Shown here: one piece after another, positions 34,470-47,080 of the stretch
How the letters are laid out: each line of letters opens with the position of its first letter
Numbering within the stretch: the first letter of the stretch is position 1
Assembly: GCA_964036155.1 (NCBI GenBank)
Contig: OZ038423.1
Span: forward strand, 10,865,249-10,929,248
Length of the DNA: 64,000 nucleotides
Source of the DNA: Diploscapter coronatus
Taxonomy: Eukaryota; Nematoda; Chromadorea; Rhabditida; Rhabditidae
Direction of reading: 5' to 3'
Program-made: the position numbers and the translations under genes
Notes under the pieces: model-generated
The model's input: the letters and a program-made list of their open reading frames with translations, nothing else
Database searches by the model: none
What the model was told of the DNA's origin: nothing

Positions 34470-37398
34470 TCAGAGCGAAGGACGAGCATCGATTTTGTCG
34501 ACGGTCGCGTCCTGGTTCAAATTCGTCACCGCCAAAATGGCCTTGTCCAGTTCCTGGAAAAGAGACCAAAATTGTGAAGAGATCGTTTTTACGAAAAAGA
34601 TTTTTCCTCACCTTGTCATGGTCAATCGGCTTGTCGCTGATGACGGTGACGCGCAGCTCGACGTGAATCTGCAAGGGTGAAAGTTTCTATTTTTCAACAA
34701 TTCAATTTTTGTCAAAATTCCCCAACCTTGGACGCGAAGTTCCTGCCGTTCTTGTAAGTGAGGGTCTCTACAGTTCTGTCGCCGAACTTAACTCTCTTAG
34801 TGTCAATCAGCTCCAGCTGGGTTTCTTCCTGCAGACTGTCGCCGTTCTGCGACATTTCCTCGGCCGTGGTGACGCTGGCCGGCGACTTGGCCGTCCTTCT
34901 CAGATCGTCCAGGCGGTACGACATAGCCGGTGAGCCGATCTCGCTGTGCGGATTACCGTCGTTGTACACCGAAGAGTTGGCAGAGTGCTCGTTGACTAAA
35001 GGTTTTCTCATTGTCAAAAAGAAGTCGAGAAAGCCTCGATATCTTGGGTTCAGCAAATATTGCGTTTTCTCGGCTTGATCGCCAATAGTAATTATCGAAT
35101 TGCGAAAAGTGCATTGAAAAAGTTAGCAAAATCTACATTTTCTCTTTGCTTATGCCATCTTTTCAAAAATAATAATGAAAGAATATTTTTGAAGATACGA
35201 AGAATCACCGTCATTGAGCGACGTGGTCATTCTCTGCTCTCTGACCACATTAGCCTGGCCGTTGGTTTCATCGAAGAGCTGCAGAATGAATAGTTTTTTT
35301 TTCTTTCGAAAATGACTTTTTTCAAATTTTCAACCTCCGATGCGTTTTTCTTCTTGTTCCTGTTGCCCTTCATGAGAGTGCCGAATCGCTCAGTGCCCAT
35401 CGCGAACAGGCTCTTCTTGGCAGGGGGCGCGTCCGTCTCTTCCGGCTCAATCAATCTTAAGTACAACGAATAACGAGGGATGTTATATATTCTATCCTCT
35501 CTTTGCCTGGATTTCAGCAAGTCTTCTTTAAAACCAGATATAATTTCTTTAAATTTGATCAAATAGATTTCATACTTTTTTCGAAATAATTTTAAATAGT
35601 TTGCTAAAATTGTTTTGAAAATATCGGCAAGTTTTGTCGACTAACCTGAAGTGGGTGTGATGCTCGACGCAGACCTTGAAGACCCTCTTGGAGTAACGGA
35701 AGTCCTCCATTTTGTAAGACACCGTCGCCTCTTTGGGGTTCAACTGAAAACTGTGAAGATCAGCTATTTGTCATAAAAATTCCAAGATTCAATTTTTTTC
35801 ATGTGAAGATGTCTTTTCTTCAAAATGAAAATCATTTCCTCTCCTCGAAAGACCGAAAAAAATCCTTACCTCCCAGGGTTTGACCTTGATGGAGAAAGTG
35901 GCCCTTCTGTACGAGATCTTGACGATGTTCTGCCAGTTGAACTTGCTCATGCGCACGCCGTCCTTGTAGATCGAGATGCCGTGCGCACCCACACCAATGT
36001 CCACGTCGTCACTCTTCGTGTCTTTCGCCTTGAACATCCAGACTCCATAGGTCGGCAGGTCCTTGCAGATTTCCAGGTACTTGATCAGCGCTTCCTCGTT
36101 GGAGAGTCCTCTGAAATCAACCATTTTGGAATTTTCTAGAAACTTATAAGATACTTTTTCTAGAACTTCACACCGAAAAATGTCTGAGAACATTCAAAAT
36201 CAGTATTTTACTAATTTCTACGGGAAAAATGTTCTAGAACATCAAAAGTTTCTTCTACAACGATAAAAGTATATTCTAGAACTCTTCTATAACCTGTGCT
36301 GCTGATGGATGCTGGCAATGGCGGCGGTCATCTGCTCGTTCATGTCAGGTGTGATTTTCGCCGTTTTCAAAAAATTAGCATAAGCCTCCGAGCCGATCGA
36401 CGCGTCACCGAACTCAGCCTGAATTTTTTTCTCGAAATTAAAAAAAGTGGATTTGAATATTCACGATCATCGAATTTTTAAGCCAGAACTAGTTTAAAAT
36501 AAACTACCTGCGCAGCGAAAGAACCGAGTTGAGCGTGCTTGTTCAGCGTCATGGGGAGTCTGCAAAATAGTCGATTTTAAGGACGTCATATTAAAAAAGG
36601 ACGTTATAAAATAAAAGAAAATTGATCACGTCTTTCAATCTTTATATCCATTTAAAAAAATTTTATAGGCTATACGTCATGACGTAACATTTCTAAAAGA
36701 CGTCATAATTGAATCCTTCACCTTCCAGTCTGAATATCCTTTCTGAGCTGCAGATAGACGCACTTGCGCGCGTGGACGTCGTCGAGTTTGTTCGGCTCGA
36801 CCGGGTAGAACTTCACCTCGTACGAGAATGCGTAGGGCAGGCCTGGAAAAATTCGATTTTTCAAAGAGGCGTCAAAAAATAAAAATAATGCCTTTTAAAA
36901 TGATGTCGCAATTTTAAAATATAAGTTTTACAAAGAAAAGAACGCGAGGGCGCCAATTGTGAAACGTTCTTTTAAAATAACGTCATGGCGTCATCTTCGA
37001 GTTTACCCTTGAGCTGCTTGCTGATCTTCTTGTCGTTGTAGAGCCAGTGACGGATGTTGGATTCGTCGTAGAACGCGAGCGAGAAGTGCGCGGCGTCATC
37101 GATCTCCAAGTCGCCAGACACGCGACGAAACAGTATCTCACCCGTGGCGTCCTTCTGAAAATAAAAGACGCTATAAGGCGTTTTTTAAAGAATTAACTGC
37201 TGTAGACTTTTATAAGTGGGGGGTCATAAAATAAAATGTCGAAATTTTTTGTTTAAATCAAACTAGATTTTTAAAGGCGACACAAGTTAAGAAAGGGCGT
37301 AAGGTAAGGTGACGGCAATTTTTAGAAGGGCGTACCGGAATCTCGTAGCTAATCTTTCTGTCGTCCGGCAGGCGCACAACCACCTCCTTGATCTTCAT
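34470..37398 (-). CDS. frm-1: Band 4.1/coracle-type FERM protein (FRM-1-like)
   Basis: A membrane-cytoskeleton adaptor. From ATG 37398 (MKIKEVVVRLPDDRKISYEIP): the FERM F1 lobe (37398-37010), F2 (about 36850-36280; KLDDVHARKCVYLQLRKDI, then SEAYANFLKTAKI) and F3 (36120-35660; DIGVGAHGISIYKDG, YRRATFSIKVKPWE). Next is a FERM-adjacent segment with SLFAMGTERFGTLMKG (about 35450-35330) and a variable linker. The C-terminal domain typical of protein 4.1 (VELRVTVISDKPIDHDKELD, then KAILAVTNLNQDATVDKI) ends at stop 34470-34472. Presence of both the FERM-adjacent and 4.1 C-terminal domains separates it from ERM proteins and fits C. elegans FRM-1. An acceptor about 22 bases before the ATG suggests trans-splicing. 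The name is likely but not proven. Confidence 0.9.
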
Positions 37399-37895
37399 CT
37401 TTTTCAGTAAGTTCGCAGGATCTGAAAAAGTAAAAATATTGGAAAAATGCAAATATTTAAATCATAAAATGCGATCTTCGAGGAATTTCGATGAAATCGA
37501 GGAAAATCGATATTTCCGGCATCAAATCCGCGAGATTTTCAAAGTTTACAAACATGAAAGTGAATTTTTGAGTCGGGTTTTGCATGAAATTCGAGCTAAA
37601 AACGAGAAAAAATGAGCGGATTATGAAATTTGAAGCAAGTCAAGGTTTGAAAATCGCGGGCGAATGTGGCTTTACCTCCCGTCATTTGCGCTATTCGCGT
37701 TTTATCATGCTTGGCTTTCAAACTGTTGATTTTTGATGATTTTTCGAATTTTCAGGTGTTTAGCAGCTGAAAATTAGCATATTAGCGCGAGGAGGGCTAG
37801 CGGTAGAAGGTAGGAAAATTAAAACTTTAGAAATAGCATTTTCGTAGTTTGAAAACTTGTTGGGTTTTTAAGGTAGTCTTTTCAGAAACTTTTAA
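37399..37895. promoter_or_regulatory. Divergent spacer between the FERM gene and the Jagunal gene
   Basis: About 500 bases between two start codons on opposite strands; it must hold both promoters. No specific site recognised. An acceptor-like TTTTCAG stands about 17 bases before the Jagunal ATG. Confidence 0.5.
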
Positions 37896-39090
37896 ATGGC
37901 GTCCCGTGGCGGTGCGCGAGCGGCCGGTACCGACGGCACGGACTTCCTTCACAGGCAGCAGGTAGCGGCGAGGTATCAGCAGAGGTAAATATTCTAATTT
38001 AAAGAAAAAGTCGCCTGGACGATTTGATCTTTATCTTGTTTAGCGCCGAGTACAAGACGATTCTGAAATGGCTCTTCGTGCCCCACGTCTTCATTCTCAT
38101 TTTTATGTGGCTGAAGGTGAGACTCCTTTTTCATAGAAAAAGTGCGTTTGAAAGTGTTGAAACGACGAGACATATGACTGGGGGATAGAAGGCGAACATA
38201 TTGAGAAATAGTCGGAACGAAATAAGTCTCGTCTTTTCATTGTTGCCTAGGAAAAAATGCTCTTCGAAACCATTTCTTTTTAGAAATAAAATCTGCGATC
38301 CTTTCTCGATGAAAAATATTTCAAAAATAAATGGGATAAATTTCAGATCGGCTCCGAAAATGCCAAATTCTACTACCAGTGGCGGAGCCCGTTCTTCGAG
38401 CGACTGGCCCTGCCCTCAGCCCTGCCCTGGGAATATGTCTGGTGCTTCTCGTTCGTCCCCATCATCTGTGCGCTCTGTGCCTTTCCGAGGAATAATGTAA
38501 GTTTTCATGAGCCAATAAAGATCGCTTCTTTAGAAAAATGAGAATTTTGTAGAGCAGAAAAAGGCTATTTACTGTGTTACACTTTAGTTGTGATAATTTT
38601 GATTGAATTTGTGTAAAATCATAAAACGCTCAAGAAATAAAATTTCGATATTCCAAATAAACTACAATGATTGTTCTCCTTTTGAAATTTATTCCAATGT
38701 TTTTCAGGTGGTATTCATCAACTATCACTACTACGGTCAGTTCTGTTTCGGCGTGTTCCCCTGCATGATCGGCTTCGGCCAGCAGATGTACGAGGCTATC
38801 GACTACTACTACTTCGGCAACGAGAATACGCCCACTTTCAGGGTGGGCTTTTTTATTTTTAATAGAAGACCATTTGTATTATTTTATGAAGTTCCAAAAT
38901 TTTATCTTTTCCTCATTACGAAATATTGAAAGGTGGAGAAATTCAAACTTATTTTATTTTTCAGGGCACCTTCCCGATGGTGTTCATCTGGTACATTTTC
39001 ATCGCTATCGCCCTGCAAATCCACGCCTTCGCGATGTATTTCTCGCAGAAATTATTCGAGGCCTGGGAACCCATGAAGAAAAGGGATTAA
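37896..39090 (+). CDS. Jagunal homologue, ER multi-pass membrane protein
   Basis: Jagunal proteins organise the ER and support secretory traffic. Five exons give about 190 residues. The N-terminus matches the family (MASRGGARAAGTDGTDFLHR, then QQVAARYQQ). Hydrophobic segments follow: WLFVPHVFILIFMWLK; WEYVWCFSFVPIICALCAF, followed by the family motif FPRNN; INYHYYGQFCFGVFPCMIG; and MVFIWYIFIAIALQIHAF. The C-terminus is FEAWEPMKKRD, with a dilysine-like basic end as expected for ER retrieval. Stop at 39088-39090. It lies about 450 bases upstream of pbs-5 on the same strand; co-transcription is possible but not shown. Confidence 0.93.
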
Positions 39091-39540
39091 TTAATTAATT
39101 TCTTTTCCTGGGAAAGAGACCAATTTTTAACTGAGATCAAATTTTTAAAAGATCAAAATGAACCAACATTTCTTAATAATAGACGAATGATGCTTTTTGG
39201 TAGTATTTTTAGTGTTCTAGAAGAAGATATTCAATTGTTTAGAGATTTGTTTTTTTCCGAATTTTTATGGTGCCCTTATACAAATTCTTCTCGTTGTGAT
39301 GCAAATTTCTATGATTTTTTTATTTTTTATTTATTGTTATCGAATTTCTTTGGTTTTTAATGTAAAAAAGCGATCTTAAATTTGTAATTTTTCCATGAAG
39401 ATGAGACTATACGGTTCTAAAACCGTTTAATATCTTTATTTTCTTTATTTTTCAGACTTTCTGAATTTACTTTCAGAGAAAAACCTAAGGAAAACATTCA
39501 AATAATTTAAGAATTTTAGGAACCCCACAACCGTTCAAAC
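39091..39540. other. Intercistronic region between Jagunal and pbs-5
   Basis: AT-rich, no frame. An AATTTTAG acceptor 20-odd bases before the pbs-5 ATG is consistent with trans-splicing. Its length is at the upper end for a nematode operon spacer. Confidence 0.4.
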
Positions 39541-41260
39541 ATGTTCAAAGTGCGTGACGACTCGAGCGAGTTGGACTACGAGAGAGGCGGAGAGCTCGGC
39601 CATCTGCCCGTCGAGAATCTCCAATTCCCCATGCCGCCTATGGGCATTCAGGTAAAGACTTGAAGATTACTGCAGAATGATCGATTTTGGAAAATTTGAA
39701 ACAAACTTATCAAATTAAATTCCGAAACTTGGAGAAGCTTTATAAAAGTCATTTTTTGAAATAATTCATCAAGTTCTTCTGAACTGAAGCATAGGCACCT
39801 TTAATCTTCTTTTTTTAAATAAAGAAAGTAATTAGAATTTAAATTTGTAAATTTGAGCCGAAAGAGTTCATCTCCTCCCACTTCGGGCCTGCCGCGAAGA
39901 ACCTGCAGTTCCGCAAAGGCACGACCACTTTGGCGTTCATCTACGAGCCCGCCACACCCAACGACAAGGGCGGCATCATCATCGCTGTCGACTCCAGAGC
40001 CAGTGCGGGGGAGTATATCTGTAAGACTGTTTATTTTTCAGTTTTAACTTTCTTGTCATATTTAGAAAGATAAACTTTGACTCTTTATGAATCATTAACT
40101 TCTCCTGGAAAAGGGGAATATTGAGTTGATGAAGGATTTATGACATTTTATGAAGAGATTTTTTGGAGATTAGAAATTTCCAGCCTCGAAATCGGTGATG
40201 AAGATTCTCGACATTGGGGATAGAATGGTGGCGACGATGGCGGGTGGTGCGGCCGACTGCCAGTTCTGGACCAGAATTGTCGCTAAATACTGCAAGTAAG
40301 GAAAATTACAATAGTCTATAAGATTCATTTTCAACAAGAAAGATTTCTATAGAAAATCGACTTGTCTAGGGTAAATTGAGATTCTATAGCTATATATTTT
40401 TAAATAGACTCAAATTTGATAGAGAAAGATTTTCTTGTTTCCAGCCTGCACGAGCTCCGCGAGAAGACCCCCATCACGGTCAGTGCGGCGAGCAAGTACT
40501 TCGCCAACGTCCTTTACAACTACAAGGACCATGGACTGTCTGTGGGCTCGATGGTGTGCGGCTACGACAAGAAGGGCCCTCAGATTTTCATCGTGGGTTT
40601 AAAAATACCTCACACAAGAGATCAGTCTCTAAAAACGATCAAATTTAGGTGGATAACGCTGGCGACCGCAGCCCGATGCGCTACGTCTCGGTCGGTTCTG
40701 GATCGCTGAATGCATACGGTGACAAACCAAATAAAAGAAGACCGAGAATTGTAATCTTCAGGAATCCTGGACACGAACTACAAACCTGTGATGACGGACG
40801 AGGAGGCGAGGAAGTTGGGCAGACGCGCCATCATGCACGCCACGTACAGAGATGCAGGATCGGGAGGAGTCTGCAATAGTAGGGATTTTTATTATTGAAA
40901 AATTACTGTGGGCTTTCACATGAGTTCCATTTCACTTTTGATATTCCTAAGTTCACTACTTCTTTAGTGCGAGATGATTTCTCGGAAAACGAGAATTTGG
41001 AAATTACTGAAGCTTTTCTCTATAGAACTTTCACTTGCTTTCCTAGAAGAAAGGATATATACAATCCTATTGTTACCTCTAGAATAGAATATTCTTAATC
41101 TGAGGACATATGAAACCCCCTTTTTAACTCCCTATCTTTAGTGGTGCACATCACTGCGGACGAGAAGGTCCGTCTACCGCCTCTCGACGTCTCGAAGCTG
41201 TGGTATGAATTCGCTGCCGAAGTTGGCAAGGACATCGTCTACGAGCCGCACGACGAGTAG
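39541..41260 (+). CDS. pbs-5: 20S proteasome subunit beta type-5 (chymotrypsin-like active subunit)
   Basis: A catalytic subunit of the 20S proteasome core. The propeptide ([20 protein letters not shown]...) leads to the processing site G|TTTLAF, so the mature enzyme starts with the nucleophile Thr1. The conserved Asp17 (VDSRASAG), Lys33 (SVMKI) and the family blocks [39 protein letters not shown] and [10 protein letters not shown] are present. A short insertion (ATPNDKGG) sits between the first two strands, as I recall for nematode beta5. Stop at 41258-41260, with an AATAAA at 41521-41526. Confidence 0.97.
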
Positions 41261-41959
41261 AAAGGGGATATATCGAATCCGGATATATCCACTCTTGCCT
41301 TATCAGGTGTTCGTAGAAAAATTCTTTAAAATCTTTAGTTGAAGATGAGTTTGACCATTTGTCAAGCTTTTCTTATAATTTTTATGAACCCTGATAGAGT
41401 TAGAGATGTGAAATTTCCCGAACAAGTTCATTTATTTATTGATCTTTTCTTTTAAAATATTCTTTTTTATCGTTCTTATGTGAAAATGTAACTTCATCAT
41501 TTTTTACGCCCGGTTTCTGGAATAAAACGTTTGGATTTGAAATGTTGTCGTGAGGATATAGCTAGATTAAGATAGGAATATATGATACCCTTTCCGAAGA
41601 CGAAAAGATATAGCTAGTGATAAAGAATATTAAGGGTCACGAAATCCCGTTTCTACCATCTCTTTCCTTATCAATTGATAAAGTGATCATCCTTTGTAAA
41701 CTTTCCATTTCCAAATAATTGCTCTAGCAATACTTTCTTAGAAAAGCCTACAGTAACCCAGGAAATAAGCCGTTCTTTCTCTCCCTTTAGCATCTGATGC
41801 TAAAAAACGGCTTGGCGTTTACAAAAATCATTTGCGTTTCGTAAAATTCACTAAATTATGTGATTTTCTGATTTCATGCTAATTTTCTGATTTTTAGAGC
41901 GAAAAACGGGTTGTAGCTGCTCAACCGGCGGTGTAGTGGGTTAGGAAGTTGATCGGAAG
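41261..41959. other. Spacer between pbs-5 and the YEATS gene
   Basis: 3' UTR of pbs-5 (AATAAA at 41521) followed by the promoter and 5' UTR of the next gene. The inverted repeat GCATCTGATGC with an AAAAACGGC neighbour around 41790-41808 was noted. No other gene. Confidence 0.45.
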
Positions 41960-44154
41960 ATGAGCGGACAGAAGGAGAACCGTGTTTTGGCGAGGGTACG
42001 AATTTGATCAAATTTATTTTTCGGCGAAAATCATCAAGTTTAGTTGCAAAATTTCTTGTTAGAAACGACAATCTTGAAATTGTTATCATTTTGCACTTGT
42101 AGAACGATAAGGATGCCACTTGATAATGGCGATATAAAAGTCTCATTCTTGGTAGTCATACCATTTTTGCAGGTGGTTCTGGGACACGAATCTACTCTGC
42201 TGGACACACCGGACGCCAATGGAATGACCCATCGATGGACGGTGTTTGTGAGACCCATTTGTGCAAGTGGTTACAAGTCCTTTCCCGACAGAGGCCTTAT
42301 TCGAAAGGTAAATGTTTTTTTCTAAGGATATATCGTATATGATAAAGGATAGGATATAAAATGGGTGATATACAGCGCAGAATATTTGAAAAGCTAATTT
42401 TCGATTTTTAGGTCGAATTCGATCTCCATGAGACCTTCCCCAACCCGCATCGGATCATTAAGGAGCCCCCTTTCGAGGTTAGCTAAAATTTTCCTAACTG
42501 TTAAAATTGTTTGTTTTACTTATTTCAATTTTTCCAGGTAACCGAATGCGGTTTCGGCAGCTTTTCCCTGCCAGTGACGGTGCATTTCAATACACCCGGC
42601 CCTAAGGCTTCATTCAAAACGCAGTACGAACTCATTTTGTCTATGGGTTAGTTTTTTTCCGTAGAAAAAATAAATAAATGGAATTTTCAGAAAAATACGC
42701 CTCCAACGCTCAGGATTTCGTCTGTGAGTTGAGAGATGTTTCCGATTCTTTCCTAGAACAAATCGCCAAATACTGCCCCACTATCAAGAAGAAAAAGAGG
42801 CCTTCGGGTATTTGTTGTTGTTTTTTTTATTTTAAAATGATTTGTTTTATTTTGAAGCTAAGTTTTTTATTTTTACTCCAAGAAGTCGAATTTTACTTTC
42901 AAGGAGTTAAATTGAAATGTTTTCTTTCAGGAGAAATCGACAGCCCTCCGCCCCCGATTCTACCGCCTCCGCCCCCAAAAATTGCAAAGTTTGAGACCAG
43001 GTAAAAACTTTGAAAGGGACAAATATTTTCGGTTTTTTAATTAAAACTTCAGATCCGAAACCCCAGACTCGGTAAAGAAAGAGAAGAAAAAGAAGGAAAA
43101 AGAGGCGAAAATCAAAGTTGAAACCGATTCGGACAAAGACGACAAAAAACCAAAGAAGTTCAGCAAGGACAACTTCAAGGTTTGGCTTTTTCAACCTTTA
43201 AAAATTCCAACTTTTTTACAGAAAGAAGAAAAACCGGAGAAGGAAAAGGAAAAGAAGAGAGTCAAGGAAGAAAAGGACAAATCCAGCTATCAGAAGGAAC
43301 CGAAGAAGGAGAAGAGTGATGTAGGATTTTCGAATTTTACCAAAATTCACTTTTCTACTATCTTACCAGAACAAGTTACCATTTTACCAGACATTGTCAA
43401 ACAAATCCTATTGCAGACGACAAACCATCGTCCTGAAAGTGTTACCTTGAACTTTGCCTCTGGGTCCTCGAATTCTGAAGCTGGCTCGAGTTTGGTGAAG
43501 CCCTCCCTGCAGAAACCGCAGGCCCCGATCAAAACCAATAGCAAGAAGGAGAAATCGATTACGGTATGCTAATTTTATGATATTCTTTCAGAAAATATCA
43601 CCTTTAAGACCTTTTCCATGAAGTTTTATACAAAATTTTATGCAAAAAGTAAAAATTTAAAGAATGATCTCATAAAAAAAACCCAGGACTCCTCCCCCTC
43701 GACCATGATGACGTCATCGTCGTCGGAAAGGAGTTCAGTGTCCCCCAGACAAGGGAGTACGGTATCTTCTGGAAGCACTCAGATTACTGCCGGGGAAATC
43801 ACGAAGAGATTGGAAGCTATGAAAGACGAGAATATGATTTACAGGTGGAAAAGTTTTTAGAATAATAACTCAAAAATTGATGATATTGAAAATTTTCTCA
43901 TAATTCGATTTTTTTGGAGATTTTTGAGTCAAAGCGAATAATTTCGAAAAGGACTTGCTTCCTTTTCCGATCAAATTTGACAAGAAAAAGAACCTTAAAA
44001 TTAAAAATTTAATTTAAGAGTCTGTGAATTCATGCTGTCCTCTCCTCAAACTGGGTCTATGCTCAACGTCTCTTCCAAAGTCCTATCCTTCGATTTGAGT
44101 GGAGCCGATTCTACGGCACTTTCGAAGATCCACCGGCTTTTGTCCGGAGAGTAA
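41960..44154 (+). CDS. AF9/ENL-type YEATS-domain protein with C-terminal AHD
   Basis: A nuclear acyl-lysine reader; vertebrate AF9/ENL recruit DOT1L or the super elongation complex. Exons in order: MSGQKENRVLARVVLGHEST, then the YEATS core (GMTHRWTVFVRPICASGYKSF, VEFDLHETFPNPHRIIKEPP, FEVTECGFGSFSLPVTVHF) to about 42790. Then a proline patch (PPPPILPPPPP), a long Lys/Glu-rich basic linker (43053-43320) and a Ser-rich region. The C-terminal ANC1-homology domain (about 43790-44150; EITKRLEAMKDENMIYRV, then SKVLSFDLSGADSTALSKIH) is the region that in AF9 folds onto AF4, DOT1L or CBX8. YEATS plus this C-terminal end points to the AF9/ENL branch and not to GAS41/TAF14. The exon edge near 43370-43430 is set by frame. 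Confidence 0.92.
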
Positions 44155-45033
44155 TTTACACTAATCCAAATTTGTTCATATTTTTACTATGACAGCCAGT
44201 CTTAGCCCCTATCCTTCACAATAGTGCTTACAGTAGCTCATTTTTATAGTGACTTATGTCGTATAAATCCGTTTTGAATCCCTATCCTTTATAATGGAAT
44301 AATTTAGCTACTTACAGCAGCCCTCAATATTCAAATCGTAATAATAGCTCTTTTGGGCTGTATTTATCGTCGAATAATCTATTTATCGTATTTATTTAAT
44401 TTTCTACTCGCAATAGAATTTGATTGTTCTATTCAACAACTCGATGGCTTAGTACATAATCTGCCTAGCAATTTGGAACCTGTACAATATATTTAGATAT
44501 CGTAATTTTCAGAAATTACGGCAATCGCTTAGTTGTTCCACTTTCTTCCAGTTCGGGTCCTATCATCTATTTTTCCTGATAGTTTCATGCTCTATTCAAT
44601 TTTTCTGAAAATTTTTGTCATCTTTTCGTTTTCATAATTTTTATTTCAAAATGACCGAAATTTTCAACAAATCATTTTTTCGATTTTTATTTATCGCTGT
44701 CTTTCGCTCTTGCTTACTCGAATTCCCTGCGCCGTTTCAATTCTTCCCACCGATTTTCGCGATTTACGGTGATTTTTGCTCCTATCTTCTGTGATTTTCT
44801 TCCATGATGCCCTGTTGATTATTTTTTGTGTAAAACTAGCGCCGAATATCTATTTTTCCGGAATAAACATTTTATTTAACGTAATTTGTCGAAATTACGC
44901 TAAACATAGCAAAATTTGCCAATTTTCAACGCACAAATCGATAAATTTTTGCCCAACGCGATTTATCGAAATTACATTCGAACATCACTCAGTTTTCAGC
45001 TTTCTTCGAAGAAAACCTCGATTTTCGCGTCAA
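44155..45033. other. Spacer between the YEATS gene and the coiled-coil gene
   Basis: AT-rich. No exon. GTCGAAATTACG / ATCGAAATTACA-like words recur near 44890 and 44965. A TTTTCAG acceptor near 44990-45000 precedes the next ATG. Confidence 0.4.
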
Positions 45034-47080
45034 ATGCGAGTGCCTTTGTTGCCGACGCCCAAATCTCGGAGGGAGGGCGTCAAGAAAAAGGACGAATGGG
45101 TCCGACCGCCCTCGAATGCGGAATTCAGTCGATCCGACGAAGGCAGAGTCACCTATCAAATGGTAAATTGTAAAAAAACGATTTTCATTGATTTTTGAGC
45201 CACTTTTAAAAAATGTTCTTTCCGAAATTATTGATTTTTTCGACTTCCAGGAGCCCAACGGACCTGTCTTCGAGACGTGGCGCAATCCGACGAAGCTGGA
45301 TCGGCTCAAGTCGCTGAAATTCGTCAGCAAAAATTCCAAGGGGTACGTTTGATGAGAAAATTGAATGTTTTAGTCCACTTTCTACAGAAAAGACTTTCGA
45401 TTTGTAACGATTGATCTCTTTTGCGAAAAAGGTTTTCTTTTCAGAATCTCCAAAGAGAATGATCACTCTGTTAGCCCGAGAAAATGGTCGTTCCTGTCGA
45501 ATTACGGCTATTCGGAAGATACTCAGAAAGGGCGCTTGGATCACCTCGTAGAGGATAGGAAAATGAAGGTGGAGACGGTGCACGAAAAGAAGATACCGAG
45601 GTCAGAGTTTTTCTAATTTTTGAAAAGAAGTCACGAATTTTTCAGCCTTCTCGACAACATTTCTCTCGAAAGTATGTCCCCCGAACATGAGGATTTCAAT
45701 GAGAAGGAAGAGAACGAGGACTCTGAAAGAAGCGGAAGTTCTGGAAGCTACGAAGTAGGATCTGAGGCGAGTTGTAGAAAAAGTCCCGGAAAGATCTCCG
45801 AACCCGAGTTGAGCCCCGAAGAGACCATCCAGCTGTGCAAGTGCATGGTCGCTAAAGGACAACAGCATGTGAGTTTTAATCCATACTCGAAAATTGATCT
45901 CTTTCATGAACTTTAGATTTCTTTTCAAACATTTTGAATCTCTCTTCCAGAAATTTGTGATCCTTTTCCAAAAATGAATCTCTTTTCAGGCGTCTCTGGT
46001 GGCCGACGACGAACTTCCTTTCTACATCACTCAGCTCATCGATCTCAACGACAAACTTGGGAACTTGATCGAGAAGAATGAGAGGAAGAAGGAGTGGGTT
46101 TTCTCGAAGAAATCATAATCTTTAAAAGGGATCAATTTTTCAGAGACCTGAAATCGATGCTCAAAGAAGAGGTGGACCAAGTCAAGAAGGTGCACTCGAA
46201 TTTGCCTCCTTTCCTGGAGCAGGCGATACAGATCAAGGACGACTATGTAACTGTGCAAAGTACTTTCTTTTTATTCACCTCATTTTTGGAATTATTGATT
46301 TTCCCAATCATATTCTAGCTTTTCTTTAAAAAATCTAGGTTATCATAATCCTTCATCTTTTTCAGACTACAGTACCCTGCCCTTTCCTCTTCCCGATATG
46401 TCGGTTCCGCCCCCGCCGTTGCCGCTCCAATTCGTTCCGCAAGTTTCTGCACCGCACATTTCAAGTCCCGTCAGCCCAATGCTGATTCAACCATCTCCGA
46501 GTCCCAGGTGGACAAAATTTAACCATTTAAAAAATCATCGTTACGTCTCCCTTACTTCATTTTTTTAAATTAAAAAAAAAAAAACTATTTAAATTGTAAA
46601 GATTTGTTAAATCTTTATTTTAGTCCTATAATGTTGCAACCATCTCCGAGTTCGGGCTCGAGCGCGAATTTATCGGCGTTCCTCACTCCCGTCGAGGAAA
46701 TGATGTCGGTTCCGCAAGCGTCGCTCAATGTGGTTCATCAGAATGTGCAACGTACGGTATTTAAAAAAAAATTATCTTTCTCTTTATTTAAACTTACCTT
46801 TCCTGAAGAAACCCGTAAATTTAGCTATTATTAAAGAAAATGCTTAAAAATATGGTCACTTATGCAAAATTTTAGGTGCTCCTATCCTCTCGACTTCAAA
46901 TAACAATTCTGTCCAGCCTCTGACGCACAACTCTGTTCCGGTCCCTACTCTGCTAGTCTCGACCCCGTCTTTGCAAACTCCGCCCATTCAGACTCCTCCC
47001 ACTTCTGAGATTCCGGTAAAACCCGGGACAGATCCTATCCTCGGAATACTTCTCAAAATGATCAGAAAGGAAAGTAGCTA
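45034..47080 (+). CDS. Unrecognised protein: acidic/Ser-rich, coiled coil, proline-rich tail
   Basis: The in-phase exons start at MRVPLLPTPKSRREGVKKKD. They continue with an aromatic/basic segment (EPNGPVFETWRNPTKLDRLK), a Ser/Glu-rich acidic stretch (about 45660-45800) and a helical, probably coiled-coil region (LPFYITQLIDLNDKLGNLI, EKNERKKEDLKSMLKEEV; 45990-46255). The rest is low complexity, Pro/Ser/Val-rich (PPPPLPLQF, MLIQPSPSPSP, QTPPIQTPPTSEIP), ending ILLKMIRKESS with a stop at 47078-47080. I do not recognise a family. The helix-then-proline pattern loosely recalls RNA polymerase II CTD-associated RPRD proteins, but no CID domain is present, so I do not make that call. Nuclear localisation would be a guess. 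Confidence 0.7.

Noticed and set aside
34709..35078. Plus-strand frames over the FERM gene
   Set aside because: Antisense of the 4.1 C-terminal linker exon.
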